Shown here one piece after another: positions 27,397-37,199 of a DNA stretch of 64,000 bases. Under the pieces are notes generated by a model. It was given only the letters and a program-made list of their open reading frames with translations, had not been told where the DNA came from and ran no database searches. Source of the stretch: Anaerococcus vaginalis (GTDB lineage: Bacteria; Bacillota; Clostridia; Tissierellales; Peptoniphilaceae); NCBI GenBank assembly GCA_018363915.1, contig JAGZMY010000001.1:124001-188000 (forward strand), given 5' to 3'. Both the position numbers and the translations under genes were made by a program. Numbering within the stretch: position 1 is the stretch's first letter; each line of letters opens with the position of its first letter.

Positions 27397-27425
27397 ACTA
27401 TATCATTTCTTATGCTAGATTGCAA
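27397..27425 (-). promoter_or_regulatory. Promoter of the glucosaminidase gene
   Basis: Minus strand -35 TTGCAA (27420-27425), 17-base spacer, -10 TATAGT (27397-27402), 51 bases before the ATG. The -35 begins 4 bases after the pyrE stop, and no terminator separates the pyr operon from it, so readthrough from pyr is possible. Confidence 0.72.
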
Positions 27426-27428
27426 ATT

Positions 27429-27998
27429 TTATTTTCTAGAACCTGGTTTTATATCTGGTGTATTTTTTAAATCTTCTGGTAAATTATCAGGATCATAAGT
27501 TTCAATGTTAAGCTCAGTTGCAGATAATAATTTTAAACCATTAATTTCTTTTTTTCCAGATCTATTTACAATTGATGTTAAAGCATTTACTTTTGCTCCA
27601 TAGCTTTCAATTACATCAACAGTTTCAAAAGAAGATTTGCCTGTTGTAACTACATCTTCAACTATAATTACATTCATACCTTCTTTTATTTCAAATCCCC
27701 TTCTTAGAGTCATAATATTATCAACTCTTTCAGTAAAAATTGCATTAACTCCCAAAGCTCTTGCAACTTCATAAGCTATAATTATTCCGCCCATTGCAGG
27801 TCCTACACACAAATCTACTTTTATACCAGATTCTTTTATTTTTTCAGCAATTATTTTTGAAACTTCTTCGCAATAAACAGGATTTTCTATTAATTTTGCA
27901 CATTGAATATATTTTTTTGAGTGTTTACCACTTGATAATAAAAAATGTCCTTCTAATAGTGCATCAGATTTTTTTAATAATTCAATTGTTCTATCCAT
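27429..27998 (-). CDS. pyrE: Orotate phosphoribosyltransferase
   Basis: Adds ribose phosphate from PRPP to orotate, giving OMP. The 189 residues include FLLSSGKHSKKYIQCAKL, GPAMGGIIIAYEVA, FTERVD and the PRPP loop VIIVEDVVTTGKSSFETV. It is the last gene of pyrB-I-C-F-K-D-E, 8 bases after pyrD, with SD AGGAGAG. Length and motifs are normal. Confidence 0.97.
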   Translation of the reverse strand: MDRTIELLKKSDALLEGHFLLSSGKHSKKYIQCAKLIENPVYCEEVSKIIAEKIKESGIKVDLCVGPAMGGIIIAYEVARALGVNAIFTERVDNIMTLRRGFEIKEGMNVIIVEDVVTTGKSSFETVDVIESYGAKVNALTSIVNRSGKKEINGLKLLSATELNIETYDPDNLPEDLKNTPDIKPGSRK

Positions 27999-28006
27999 AA
28001 TCTCTC

Positions 28007-28906
28007 CTATATAATTTTTCTTATTTCTTCTAATGAATTTAAATTTTCTCTTTGCATGTATTTTTCTAAATCATCAACTATATTTATCATTGTGTTAAAA
28101 TCTACAAAATTGCTTGTTCCAACTTGCACTGCACTTGCTCCTGCCATAATAAATTCCAAACAGTCCCTGTAATTTGAAATTCCACCCATACCAATTATTG
28201 GTAAATTTGTAGCATTACTTGCTTCATAAACCATTCTTAAAGCAATTGGTTTTATACAAGGTCCAGAAAGACCTGCCGTTTTATTTTCAAAAACAGCTTT
28301 TTTATTATCAACATCAATTGCAAGGGCATTAAAAGTATTTACTAGAGAAATACAATCAGCTCCTGAATTTTCTGCAATTTTTACAAATTCTTTTATATCT
28401 CCAACATTTGGAGAAAGTTTTACCATCAAAACTTTTTTTGTAGCTTTTCTTACTTTTTCTATAACTTCGCAAGCTTTTTTAGGATTTGTTCCAAAAGCCA
28501 TTCCACCTTCTTTTACATTTGGGCAAGAAATATTTAATTCAATTATTGGGACAGATGTTTTATCAAGCAAGATTGCTCCCTTAACATATTCATCTACGCT
28601 GTGTCCGCCAAGATTTGCAATTGTTACAGCATCTTTTGTTTCCAAAAATGGCAATTCTTCTTTTATAAAATATTCTATTCCAGGATTTTGAAGTCCAATT
28701 GAATTCATAATTCCAGCAGCAGTTTCATAGATTCTTATCCCCTTGTTTCCCAAATTTTTATGTAGGGTTAGTCCTTTTGAAGAAATTCCTCCAAGTTTAT
28801 TTATATCAATATAGTCTGCAAATTCTTTACCAAAACCAAAAGTTCCACTTGCAGCTATGACCGGATTATTAAATTCAATTCCGCAAATATTCACTTTTAA
28901 ACTCAT
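28007..28906 (-). CDS. pyrD: Dihydroorotate dehydrogenase B, catalytic subunit (PyrDB)
   Basis: NAD-linked class 1B dihydroorotate dehydrogenase, cytosolic, working with PyrK. The 299 residues show IEFNNPVIAASGTFGFG, the FMN-side ISSKGLTL, catalytic Cys in LNISCPNVKEGG (about residue 130), VKLSPNVGDI, and GMGGISNYRDCLEFIMAGASAVQVGT around the FMN phosphate. The adjacent pyrK, with which it overlaps by one base, confirms class 1B over the fumarate-dependent 1A type. Confidence 0.97.
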   Translation of the reverse strand: MSLKVNICGIEFNNPVIAASGTFGFGKEFADYIDINKLGGISSKGLTLHKNLGNKGIRIYETAAGIMNSIGLQNPGIEYFIKEELPFLETKDAVTIANLGGHSVDEYVKGAILLDKTSVPIIELNISCPNVKEGGMAFGTNPKKACEVIEKVRKATKKVLMVKLSPNVGDIKEFVKIAENSGADCISLVNTFNALAIDVDNKKAVFENKTAGLSGPCIKPIALRMVYEASNATNLPIIGMGGISNYRDCLEFIMAGASAVQVGTSNFVDFNTMINIVDDLEKYMQRENLNSLEEIRKII

Positions 28907-29622
28907 TAGAAAATCTCCTTTGAATCAAAAATCGGACCATCTTTGCAAACTCTTATAAAATCGCCTTTTACATTTTCTACTGTGCAACCAAGACAAGCTC
29001 CGATTCCACATGCCATGTGTGCTTCCATTGAAATTTGAATTTCAGCATTTTTATTTTTATTCGCCAAAGTTTTTAGCATTTGATTTGGGCCACAAGCATA
29101 AATTACATCATATTTTTCTGTATCAATTTTTTCAGTTATAAAAATTTTATCTTTTTTATCAATAGTTACAGTTGTAGAATTTACATAATCTTTAAAATAA
29201 TCAGTAAAGTATTCTTCATCGCTAAATCCTGCGTAAAAATCTGCCTTTAAATCTAATGATTTTGCCAAATATAAAAGTGGAGCTATTCCAATTCCACCAG
29301 CAACTATTGCAGCTTTTTTTCCTTTTTTTATTTCAAATCCATTTCCCAAAGGGCCTAATATTTTTACTTTTGAACCCTCTTTTAAATCACTTAAAATTTT
29401 TGTTCCAACGCCTTTTACTTGGTATAAAAAAGACATAGACTCATCATCTTTATCACAAACACCAAAGGGTCTTGAAAGAAGGGGCGAATTTCTAAAGCTA
29501 TCGCATCTTAACATAAAAAATTGACCTGCTTTTGCATTTAATTTGGTTTTTATTTTACAAAAATAAATATCATCCTTTATTTTTTTATTAAAAATTACAG
29601 AAGCTTCTCTATAAGATTCCAT
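28906..29622 (-). CDS. pyrK: Dihydroorotate dehydrogenase B, electron transfer subunit
   Basis: FAD and 2Fe-2S subunit that passes electrons from PyrD to NAD. The 238 residues contain the FAD motif [10 protein letters not shown], the NAD-domain [25 protein letters not shown], and four C-terminal Cys ([10 protein letters not shown] and VCKDGP) as the 2Fe-2S site. The start lies inside the end of pyrF (14-base overlap), preceded by AAAGGAAA. Normal in length and order. Confidence 0.96.
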   Translation of the reverse strand: MESYREASVIFNKKIKDDIYFCKIKTKLNAKAGQFFMLRCDSFRNSPLLSRPFGVCDKDDESMSFLYQVKGVGTKILSDLKEGSKVKILGPLGNGFEIKKGKKAAIVAGGIGIAPLLYLAKSLDLKADFYAGFSDEEYFTDYFKDYVNSTTVTIDKKDKIFITEKIDTEKYDVIYACGPNQMLKTLANKNKNAEIQISMEAHMACGIGACLGCTVENVKGDFIRVCKDGPIFDSKEIF

Positions 29623-30475
29623 TAGCTTGGATTTCCTTTCTAGTTTCTATACATTTTTCTCTTGCATAATATCCTATTTTATCTTCCCCATCATCATAGT
29701 TTAAATAATTTTTAAGTATTGCCCTTGATGAATTTACAACTCCTCCATTTAATGAATTTAATAAATTATAAACATTTAATGAATCGGCTTTTTGTGCTCC
29801 GAAACCTGGAATTAAGAAAAACATATTATTATATCTTTTTCTGATTTTTTCAACTTCTTCTTTGTGAGTTGCACCAACTACAAGTCCAATTGGTCCGTAT
29901 CCTGAATCATCAATCAATTTATCATTTAATTCTTTTAATTTATCTCCAATTGTATAAAATAATTCGCTGTCATCTTTTAATCTTAAACATTCAAAATCAT
30001 TTGCTCCTGGATTTGAAGTTCTTAAAAGAACAAATACTCCTTTATCTTTATTTTTTATAAATTCAAGATATGGAGAAATTGAATCCATTCCCATATAAGG
30101 GTTTAAAGTCATAAAATCAGCCTCAAAATCTCCAGAAAAATGTGCTTTTGCATATTGACTTGCACTTTGAGCAATATCTGATCTTTTTACATCAGCAATT
30201 GATAACAAATCATTTTCTCTTAAATATTTTAAAGTATTTTTGTAAGCAAGCAATCCTTCAATACCATAAGATTCGTAGTAGGCAATTTGAACTTTATAAA
30301 TAGCACAAACATCTTTTGTATTGTCAATAATTTCCTTATTGAAATCAAATAATTGTTCGCTTACACTTTTATTTTTCTTCATTTTTTCTGGAATATAATC
30401 TAGTGATGTATCAAGACCAACGCAAACAAATCCATTTTCTTCGATTTTTTTATAAAGTCTTTCCATTAAGGTCAT
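29609..30475 (-). CDS. pyrF: Orotidine-5'-phosphate decarboxylase, type 2
   Basis: Last step of UMP synthesis. The 288-residue form with [43 protein letters not shown] (catalytic Lys-Asp set) and [10 protein letters not shown] is the longer PyrF subfamily 2, distinct from the 230-residue Bacillus type. I keep the first ATG (30475), preceded by AAGGAA; an ATG 9 bases later is possible. It overlaps pyrC by 26 bases and pyrK by 14 bases. Confidence 0.95.
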   Translation of the reverse strand: MTLMERLYKKIEENGFVCVGLDTSLDYIPEKMKKNKSVSEQLFDFNKEIIDNTKDVCAIYKVQIAYYESYGIEGLLAYKNTLKYLRENDLLSIADVKRSDIAQSASQYAKAHFSGDFEADFMTLNPYMGMDSISPYLEFIKNKDKGVFVLLRTSNPGANDFECLRLKDDSELFYTIGDKLKELNDKLIDDSGYGPIGLVVGATHKEEVEKIRKRYNNMFFLIPGFGAQKADSLNVYNLLNSLNGGVVNSSRAILKNYLNYDDGEDKIGYYAREKCIETRKEIQANGIL

Positions 30476-31646
30476 ATTTCAAAATTCCTTTCTTGTAAAC
30501 TCTTACTATTTGTCCTTGGAGTTTTTGATTTATAAATAATGAATTTTTTGATTTTGATAAAATATCTTCTTCTTTATATTCGTATATTTTATCCAAATCT
30601 ATAAGAGTAAAATCAGCCATATATCCTTCTTCTATTTTTCCTTTTTTTATTTCAAGAAGTTTTGATGGATTTGTTGACATTAACCTGATTAAATCATTTA
30701 ATGAAATAATTCCACTTTTCACTAAAGTCATATAAGAAGTTGAAAAAGCTGTTTCAAGTCCAATGAAACCTGGCTTACCGTTTTCTTTTTCCTCCTTTGA
30801 ATGAGGAGCATGGTCTGTGGCTATACAATCAACATATCCTTTTTTTATCATATCCAATAAAGCCAATCTATCTTTTTCTTTTCTAATTGGTGGATTTACT
30901 TTTAACTCTTCTCTATCAGAAAAATATATGTGATGAGGTGTTACTTCGCATGTAATTTTTGCTCCCAGATCTTTGAAATATCTTATTGCCTCAATTGCTC
31001 CTTTTGTAGAAACGTGAGAAAAATGAATCGGCATATCCATCTTATAAGATAAATAACAATCTCTCAAAGTCATCACATCTTCTGCTATTTCATAATCATA
31101 TTTTGAAATTTCCTTACATTCTTCATGCAAGGTAAATTTTAAATTATTTTTCTTTGCGATTTTTATGGCTTGATACATGGAAAAATCATCATCAACTCCC
31201 TTACCATCATTTGACAAGAACAATAGTCCTTCTGGTAAATCTTTTAAATGAGATAGGTCATCGCTTTTAAAATCTTTTGTTATTGAGTAAACTTGTTTTA
31301 TATCTATTAAATCTAAATCTTTTGCTCTTTTAACAATATCTTCATATACTTTTTTGCTTGATACAATTGGATTTGTATTTGGCATTAAATTTACAGTTGT
31401 ATATCCACCTTTTAGAGCTGACATTGATCCTGTTTTTAAATCTTCTTTGTAGGTAAATCCAGGATCTCTAAAATGAGTATGCATGTCCACAAAAGAAGGA
31501 ACCAAGACAAGACCATTACAGTCTATAATCTCAGTTTCCTCATCAGATTTAAATTCAGTTGTTATAAATCCATCTTCTACAAAGATGTCCCTTTTTGATA
31601 TATTTATATCATCAATGGCAACAAGATTTGTAAAAATTTGTTTCAT
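30450..31646 (-). CDS. pyrC: Dihydroorotase
   Basis: Zinc amidohydrolase cyclising carbamoyl-aspartate. The 398 residues carry [17 protein letters not shown] (HxH metal motif and substrate Arg), [35 protein letters not shown] and [12 protein letters not shown]. The N-terminal beta segment and C-terminal TLIDLDKIY complete the class I fold. It starts in a one-base overlap with pyrI. Confidence 0.97.
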   Translation of the reverse strand: MKQIFTNLVAIDDINISKRDIFVEDGFITTEFKSDEETEIIDCNGLVLVPSFVDMHTHFRDPGFTYKEDLKTGSMSALKGGYTTVNLMPNTNPIVSSKKVYEDIVKRAKDLDLIDIKQVYSITKDFKSDDLSHLKDLPEGLLFLSNDGKGVDDDFSMYQAIKIAKKNNLKFTLHEECKEISKYDYEIAEDVMTLRDCYLSYKMDMPIHFSHVSTKGAIEAIRYFKDLGAKITCEVTPHHIYFSDREELKVNPPIRKEKDRLALLDMIKKGYVDCIATDHAPHSKEEKENGKPGFIGLETAFSTSYMTLVKSGIISLNDLIRLMSTNPSKLLEIKKGKIEEGYMADFTLIDLDKIYEYKEEDILSKSKNSLFINQKLQGQIVRVYKKGILKYDLNGKTL

Positions 31647-32074
31647 TATTCCTCCACATCATATATGTGATCGCAATAAGCACATTTGTACATTTTTTCT
31701 TTTTTATCTATCAATATAAATTTGCTTTCAATATTTCTTTCTGTGGTTGATACGCAAGTTGGATTTTGACATTTTAAAATTCCCTTGCTAATTTCTGGTA
31801 ATTCTAATTGTTTCTTTTCTACAACTTTTTCTTCTTCAATGAAGTTTACTGTTGCACTTGGGTCTATTATTGATACAGCATCTAAATTAATATCTAAGTT
31901 ATTTGCAATTTTTACTATATCTTTTTTTCCTTGAGAGGAAGAGTTTGCGTTTAATATTAGGGCAACTTCATCATCAAGTTGGTCTAGATTTAAAAGATTA
32001 AAAATTTTTATTCCTAATCCTGGTTTAATATGGTCTATTACAATTCCATTTTTTAATGAAGTAATCTCAATCAT
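31646..32074 (-). CDS. pyrI: Aspartate carbamoyltransferase regulatory chain
   Basis: Allosteric subunit that binds nucleotides and holds PyrB trimers through a zinc domain. The 142 residues contain [19 protein letters not shown] in the nucleotide domain and the four zinc Cys as CQNPTC near residues 107-112 and CAYC near 132-135. The overlap with pyrB is 8 bases. PyrI implies end-product (CTP/UTP) control at the enzyme level, unlike the PyrI-free Bacillus enzyme. Confidence 0.96.
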   Translation of the reverse strand: MIEITSLKNGIVIDHIKPGLGIKIFNLLNLDQLDDEVALILNANSSSQGKKDIVKIANNLDINLDAVSIIDPSATVNFIEEEKVVEKKQLELPEISKGILKCQNPTCVSTTERNIESKFILIDKKEKMYKCAYCDHIYDVEE

Positions 32075-32996
32075 TATTAGCCTCCAATAATTTTATAATT
32101 AGTGCCATTCTAGCATACATTCCGCATTTAACTTGTTGGAAATATAAAGCTCTAGGATCATCATCCACATCTTTGTCAATTTCATTTACTCTTGGAAGTG
32201 GATGTAGGATTGCAAGATCTTTTTTTGCATTTGCTAATTTTTCTCTATTTAATACGTATGAATCTTTTAATCTTGTATATTGGTTGTCAGAGAAAAATCT
32301 TTCTTTTTGGATTCTTGTCATATATAAAATATCTAGATCATCTATTGAATTATCTAATGATCTTTTTTCAACATATTCTATATTATTTTTTTCAAAAACA
32401 CTTTTTTTAATGTAGTTAGGAAGTTTTAATTCTTCTGGAGAAATTAGAACATATTCATTATTATCAAATAAGGTCATAACTTTAAGTAAAGAGTGAACAG
32501 TTCTTCCATATTTTAAATCTCCACAAATTCCTATCTTTAATCCTTCAAGTCTTTTCTTATAAGTAGAAATTGTCAAAATATCTGTAAGAGTTTGAGTTGG
32601 ATGTTGATGTCCACCATCTCCTGCATTTATTATTGGACAATCTGATGTTTCTGATGATAATTTTGCAGCTCCTTCTTGTGGATGGCGCATAGCAATTACA
32701 TCAACATATTGGCTTACAGTTCTAATTGTATCTTGTAAGCTTTCTCCCTTAGCTTGGCTTGATGCTTTTGGATTTGAAAATCCTTCAACACTTCCTCCAA
32801 GTCTTAACATTGCTGATTCAAAAGAAAGTCTTGTTCTAGTAGAAGGCTCAAAAAAAAGAGTCCCTAATAACTTTCCATTACAATAATTGGAAAATTTTTC
32901 AGGACTCTTCATTATGTCTTCTGCTAAATCAATTATTTCAAGTAAATCATCTTTAAACAAATCTTCTGCACTTAACAAATTTTTAATCTTTAGCAT
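32067..32996 (-). CDS. pyrB: Aspartate carbamoyltransferase catalytic chain
   Basis: Condenses carbamoyl phosphate with aspartate, the committed step of pyrimidine synthesis. The 309 residues show [21 protein letters not shown] (carbamoyl-phosphate loop), [23 protein letters not shown], and [10 protein letters not shown]. First gene of the pyr operon, with GGAGTG as SD and a consensus promoter just upstream. Genes for carbamoyl phosphate synthetase are not in this cluster. Confidence 0.97.
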   Translation of the reverse strand: MLKIKNLLSAEDLFKDDLLEIIDLAEDIMKSPEKFSNYCNGKLLGTLFFEPSTRTRLSFESAMLRLGGSVEGFSNPKASSQAKGESLQDTIRTVSQYVDVIAMRHPQEGAAKLSSETSDCPIINAGDGGHQHPTQTLTDILTISTYKKRLEGLKIGICGDLKYGRTVHSLLKVMTLFDNNEYVLISPEELKLPNYIKKSVFEKNNIEYVEKRSLDNSIDDLDILYMTRIQKERFFSDNQYTRLKDSYVLNREKLANAKKDLAILHPLPRVNEIDKDVDDDPRALYFQQVKCGMYARMALIIKLLEANND

Positions 32997-33022
32997 TTGA
33001 CACTCCTTTTTTTGTTTTTACT

Positions 33023-33051
33023 ATTATACCAAAAGCATATAGACTCGTCAA
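33023..33051 (-). promoter_or_regulatory. Promoter of the pyr operon
   Basis: Minus strand -35 TTGACG (33046-33051), 17-base spacer, -10 TATAAT (33023-33028), close to consensus. The predicted leader is only about 20 bases before the pyrB ATG, too short for a PyrR-type anti-antiterminator. The -35 starts 4 bases after the stop of the CYTH gene. Confidence 0.85.
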
Positions 33052-33054
33052 TAA

Positions 33055-33588
33055 TTATTTACGTTTTTCGATTAACTCGTTAATTGATTCATTTGTCACA
33101 TTTTTTCTATCAATTTCAAATTCATCTAGAATTTCTTCCATTAAATTTACATTTGTAAATTCAATTTCCATATAAGGATCAGGATACACATCTTTAGACC
33201 AAATATCTATATCAAATCTTTGTCCCCTATAATTATAAGAAATTCTTTTTTTATCTCCAACATATCTTTCAACTAATCCAATTTCTTCTAAAATTTTTAT
33301 CATATTTGAAGTTGAATTTATTGTAGTAGTGTATTCATTATTTACTCTTATATTATCTTTGTTATCAACAACTTCTTTGAAAGTTAGCTCTGTTGCTTCT
33401 CTTTTATCATCTACAGTTTTTTCTCTAATTCTCAAATAACCATTAGAAAATTCTTTTGCGTTTTTTGGAGCAAAGGTATGATTTTTTTGAATTTCTACTC
33501 CCAAAAATTCTGCTCCTTTAGCTTTTAATTTTTCTTCCATTTCTTCGATATTAATATTTAATACCTTGATTTCTAATTCTCTATCCAT
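33055..33588 (-). CDS. CYTH-domain protein (class IV adenylate cyclase / triphosphatase-like)
   Basis: 177-residue triphosphate-tunnel protein. The N-terminal ELEIKVL is the ExExK metal/triphosphate signature (residues 4-8); KNHTFAP, LRIREK, ATELTFKE and RVNNEYTT supply the alternating basic and acidic strands of the tunnel, and DIDIWSKDVYPDPYMEIEF resembles CyaB-type class IV proteins. Substrate (ATP to cAMP, thiamine triphosphate, or tripolyphosphate) cannot be read from sequence. It starts one base into the preceding metallophosphoesterase stop and is the last gene of the 37765-33055 set. Confidence 0.85.
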   Translation of the reverse strand: MDRELEIKVLNINIEEMEEKLKAKGAEFLGVEIQKNHTFAPKNAKEFSNGYLRIREKTVDDKREATELTFKEVVDNKDNIRVNNEYTTTINSTSNMIKILEEIGLVERYVGDKKRISYNYRGQRFDIDIWSKDVYPDPYMEIEFTNVNLMEEILDEFEIDRKNVTNESINELIEKRK

Positions 33589-34268
33589 TAACTTATCCTT
33601 TCTGGCAAAAAATTAATATAATCTCCTGCCACACATTTTATTTCTATACCATCTACTATACCTTCAAAAATTTGTTTATGCCCTGGTCCATGTAGATGTC
33701 CATACAATACACATTCTACTTGATATTCTTTACAAATTCCAAAAAATTCATTCAAAGACTTATCGCTATTAAGAGGAGGATAATGTAATATAACAATTTT
33801 TTTATTATTTGTCTTACTAGAATCCAATGAATTTTTAAGTCTTTGTAGCTCTCTTTTAAAAATTTTCTCATCGTGTTCTGTAAATTCACTATTATCCCTG
33901 CTAATCCATCCTCTTGTTCCGCAAATTTCATAGCCTTGTTCAAAAAAAGAATTATTTTGCAAAAATTTAATAGATTTTAAATCTAATTCATTGAGTTTTT
34001 TTAATGATGACCACCAATAATCATGATTGCCTTTTAGCATTATTTTATTTCCATTAAGATCATCGATTTTTTTAAGATCAATGTAGGCGTCTTCTATATT
34101 CATAGCCCAAGAAATATCCCCCACAATCAAAACTGTATCATCAGAATTTACAATCTTATTCCAATTGTTAAATATTTTTTCTTGATAATTAAGCCAAGAT
34201 TTTCCAAATACTTCCATGGATTTTTCTTCTGTATAATCAAGATGTAAATCTCCTATTGCATATATCAT
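33588..34268 (-). CDS. Calcineurin-like metallophosphoesterase
   Basis: 226-residue phosphoesterase with the full dimetal motif set: GDLHLDY, VGDISWAMN, KGNHDYWW, LHYPP and YGHLHGPGH. The compact size and GNHDYWWSS suggest the COG1768-type predicted phosphohydrolases rather than SbcD, which is encoded separately two genes upstream. It overlaps the YhaN-like ATPase gene by 4 bases and the CYTH gene by 1 base. Substrate unknown; a nucleotide or cyclic nucleotide would fit the CYTH neighbour but that is speculation. Confidence 0.85.
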   Translation of the reverse strand: MIYAIGDLHLDYTEEKSMEVFGKSWLNYQEKIFNNWNKIVNSDDTVLIVGDISWAMNIEDAYIDLKKIDDLNGNKIMLKGNHDYWWSSLKKLNELDLKSIKFLQNNSFFEQGYEICGTRGWISRDNSEFTEHDEKIFKRELQRLKNSLDSSKTNNKKIVILHYPPLNSDKSLNEFFGICKEYQVECVLYGHLHGPGHKQIFEGIVDGIEIKCVAGDYINFLPERIS

Positions 34269-36175
34269 ACTTGCTCCATATTTTTTATATCTATATTAAT
34301 AGCCTCTGCATCAAAAATATCTTTTTCTCTTTTGTGACATGTAAAATAAATAATTTGAAATTTTTTTGATAAATCCAACAAATTTAACAAAGCCATCCTC
34401 AACCTATCATTGTCATAATTTATAAAAGCATCATCAAAAATCAAAAATAAATTATCTAATAATTTTTCACAAAGAGCAAATCTTAGTGAAAAATTAACTT
34501 GGTCAAAAAATCCTATTGAAACTTTATCAATATCAATTATTTCATTATCAGAACTTATTATGATAGGCTCTAGGTTTTTATCAAAATCAATTTTTTTATA
34601 TTTCCCCTTTGAAATTTCCCTAATTATTTGACTAATAAATTGAGATAGAATTTTTTTATTATAAATAAATTTATCCTTGTTTGAACTTATAATATCTATA
34701 GCTTTATTGCACGCAGAAATTTCTATTTCTAAATTATTTAATTTTTCCTTTAATTGATTAATTTCATCAATCAAATCAACTTCTTTTGATATTTTTTCCT
34801 CAACACCTACAAGCTTTTTTTCAAGTTTTAAATTATCATCTAAAAGTTTATAGTATGCATTTTCGTAAAATTTAATTTTATTTTCTAATTTCAAAATATC
34901 AATTTCTTCACAAGAAAAATCAATAGGCACATCATATTTTTCCTGTTTTTGAAGAATTTTTAAAATTTCTAAAGTTTTATCTCTTTCTATAATTAATTTT
35001 TCATAGTCTTTGTATTTGTTTTTTGCATTTTGATAAGAAGATTTAGAATTTACAGAAATTTTGGAAAATTCATTTTTTATTTTTATATTTAAATTGCTAA
35101 TCTCTTCTCTGCTATTTATATTTAAAATTTTACCTTTAAAAAAATAAAATAAAAAAAGTGGAAGTAGGAGTAATAAGATAAAATATTTTCTTGTAAAAAT
35201 TGATACAAATAAAATCATAAATCCTATTAAAAAATAAAATAAATTTATCTTATTGTCTTTTTTATTTTTATAAAAATTATCCTGTTTTTCCAAAAGCTTA
35301 TCAAGATTATCAAAAAAAACTTTGTCAATTCCTGAAAATTCCTTATATTCTTCTAATTTTTTATCAATTATTTTAAGCTGGTCTTTCCTTGATTTTTCTT
35401 CAATATAATTAGAATTTGCTTTATATTTTCTGTAATTATCCCTATCTATTTTTAATTTCTTGAGATTTTCTTCTAAGAGTTTTATTTCTTCCCTTTGTTT
35501 TTTCAAATTTTTTATATCATTATTATATGATTTTCTTAGACTTTTAATAAAATCTAATTCATCATTTTTATTTTCTAGTTCTTTTAAAGTTTTTGCGTAA
35601 GGCTTAGTATATGCCCTTGAACTTCCAATTTTATTTAGCCAATCTTTAATATTATCAACAGCTTTTAATTGAGAAAAAATTATATCATTTGAAGGATTTT
35701 TTAAAAAATCTATTACAACTTTTTTTGAATTCTTATCGAAACTTTGAAGTTGGTAATTGTTTGCTATACTCTTATACAAAGAATAATTTAATTTTAAAAA
35801 ATATTCTCCAGGGAAATTCAAATTTGATTTTTTGCTCAAGATTTCTTTTTTCAAAGACAAGTTATATATTTTATATGAACCATCATCAAAATTTCTTTCT
35901 ATCCTAAAATCCTCATCATTAGATGATAAGATCAAATTTCCAAAATATTTATAAGAGCCTAAAGGTTTATATTTTTCTTTTTTATAGGAGAAATGCCTTT
36001 TATTATTTCCATCATCAAAACCATAAAATACACCTTCAATAAAATCAGAAATTGTAGATTTACCACTTTCATTATCCCCATAAATTAAATTGAAATTTGG
36101 ATTTAATTTTATGGATTTATTTTGAAATTTACCAAAAGAAATTAAATTCAACTCTTTAATAAAAATCTTGCTCAT
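34265..36175 (-). CDS. SbcC/YhaN-like ABC-type ATPase with a central membrane hairpin
   Basis: 636-residue SMC/Rad50-like ATPase. Walker A GDNESGKSTISDF lies at about residues 34-46; the C-terminal signature region SIGFFDQVNFSLRFAL and Walker B FLIFDDAFINYD close the head. Between them are two charged coiled coils split by a very hydrophobic stretch at about residues 307-350 that reads as two membrane helices separated by a short basic turn (TRKY). This is the plan of Bacillus YhaN (AAA_27 family). It overlaps its SbcD/YhaO-like partner by 20 bases, so the two probably form a membrane-tethered Mre11/Rad50-like complex. Shorter than SbcC (about 1000). Confidence 0.85.
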   Translation of the reverse strand: MSKIFIKELNLISFGKFQNKSIKLNPNFNLIYGDNESGKSTISDFIEGVFYGFDDGNNKRHFSYKKEKYKPLGSYKYFGNLILSSNDEDFRIERNFDDGSYKIYNLSLKKEILSKKSNLNFPGEYFLKLNYSLYKSIANNYQLQSFDKNSKKVVIDFLKNPSNDIIFSQLKAVDNIKDWLNKIGSSRAYTKPYAKTLKELENKNDELDFIKSLRKSYNNDIKNLKKQREEIKLLEENLKKLKIDRDNYRKYKANSNYIEEKSRKDQLKIIDKKLEEYKEFSGIDKVFFDNLDKLLEKQDNFYKNKKDNKINLFYFLIGFMILFVSIFTRKYFILLLLLPLFLFYFFKGKILNINSREEISNLNIKIKNEFSKISVNSKSSYQNAKNKYKDYEKLIIERDKTLEILKILQKQEKYDVPIDFSCEEIDILKLENKIKFYENAYYKLLDDNLKLEKKLVGVEEKISKEVDLIDEINQLKEKLNNLEIEISACNKAIDIISSNKDKFIYNKKILSQFISQIIREISKGKYKKIDFDKNLEPIIISSDNEIIDIDKVSIGFFDQVNFSLRFALCEKLLDNLFLIFDDAFINYDNDRLRMALLNLLDLSKKFQIIYFTCHKREKDIFDAEAINIDIKNMEQV

Positions 36176-37199
36176 CCTTGCTCCTCAATATGGCATCAAA
36201 GCCAATTTCCAAACATCTTTTATTAATGGGATCTTCCATATCCAAATCTTTAACATTTTTATAAAAATCTCCAAGCAAAGAAGATTCGTAAATTTTTCCT
36301 AAATTTTCATAATAATCTATGCTTTTTTCCCTATTAATTTTAAGATAAGTAATATCTAGATTTTCCTTTAAACTTTTCTCATCAAAAGCAAATTTATCAT
36401 AATTTGATAAATTTATAGATAAAAAATTATATTTTTTATCCAAAAGATTTGCCAAATATTTTTCTAATCCATAAAAATTTTCAAAATTGTTTAAGTCAAT
36501 TTTTAAACTTTTAAAACTCATTTGTGATGACTCTATAAAATTTATGCCATAATCATCTACTAAATTATAGCCAAAATTCCCCTTATCTTTAAAACTAAAA
36601 GGCTCAATACTTCCTACATAAAAAATATTTTTAAAAAACTCTTCTCTTTTGTGAATATGTCCCAAACCAACATAATCAAATTTAAGATTTTTTATTTTTT
36701 CCAAATCTAAATTCATATAAGTTGAATTATTTTGATTAAATTCCCCATGACCTAAAAAAATATTATAAAAATTGTAATCAAGCCTTATATTATAGTTAAA
36801 ATTTTTATCAAATATCCTATCATTATAAGAAATTCCATAAATTCTCACATTTTCATACTCAAAAAAATCAAATTTTTCACTAGAAAATATGTGAAGATTT
36901 TTAGGTTTATCTAAGAAAAATATTTCATTTTTTGAATCTATATAATCATGGTTTCCGCAAAGATAATATATATTTTTAGAAAATTCTTCAAATATTTCAA
37001 ATAATTTTTGATAATCTTTTAGACTAAAATAATCTCTTTCAAAAAGGTCTCCCGAAATCAATAAGAAATCTACATCCTTATTTTCTTTCAAAATTTTTTC
37101 AAAGCTATCCCATTTTATTTTTCTTATTAGCTTGCTATATGAACTATCAAAATCCAATTTATCAGCCAAATGTATATCAGAAATATGGATAAATTTCAT
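36156..37199 (-). CDS. SbcD/YhaO-like DNA exonuclease metallophosphoesterase
   Basis: 347-residue Mre11/SbcD-type phosphoesterase: SDIHLAD, LISGDLFERDY, CGNHDYID, LGHGEFN and GLGHIHKRE give the dimetal nuclease centre in the first 190 residues, followed by a capping domain. I start at the ATG 37199 (MKFIHISDIHL, the canonical start), which overlaps the histidine phosphatase stop as ATGA; a GTG 15 bases upstream is less likely. Partner of the following ATPase. In Bacillus YhaO-YhaN form the equivalent pair. Confidence 0.88.
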   Translation of the reverse strand: MKFIHISDIHLADKLDFDSSYSKLIRKIKWDSFEKILKENKDVDFLLISGDLFERDYFSLKDYQKLFEIFEEFSKNIYYLCGNHDYIDSKNEIFFLDKPKNLHIFSSEKFDFFEYENVRIYGISYNDRIFDKNFNYNIRLDYNFYNIFLGHGEFNQNNSTYMNLDLEKIKNLKFDYVGLGHIHKREEFFKNIFYVGSIEPFSFKDKGNFGYNLVDDYGINFIESSQMSFKSLKIDLNNFENFYGLEKYLANLLDKKYNFLSINLSNYDKFAFDEKSLKENLDITYLKINREKSIDYYENLGKIYESSLLGDFYKNVKDLDMEDPINKRCLEIGFDAILRSKDEQDFY

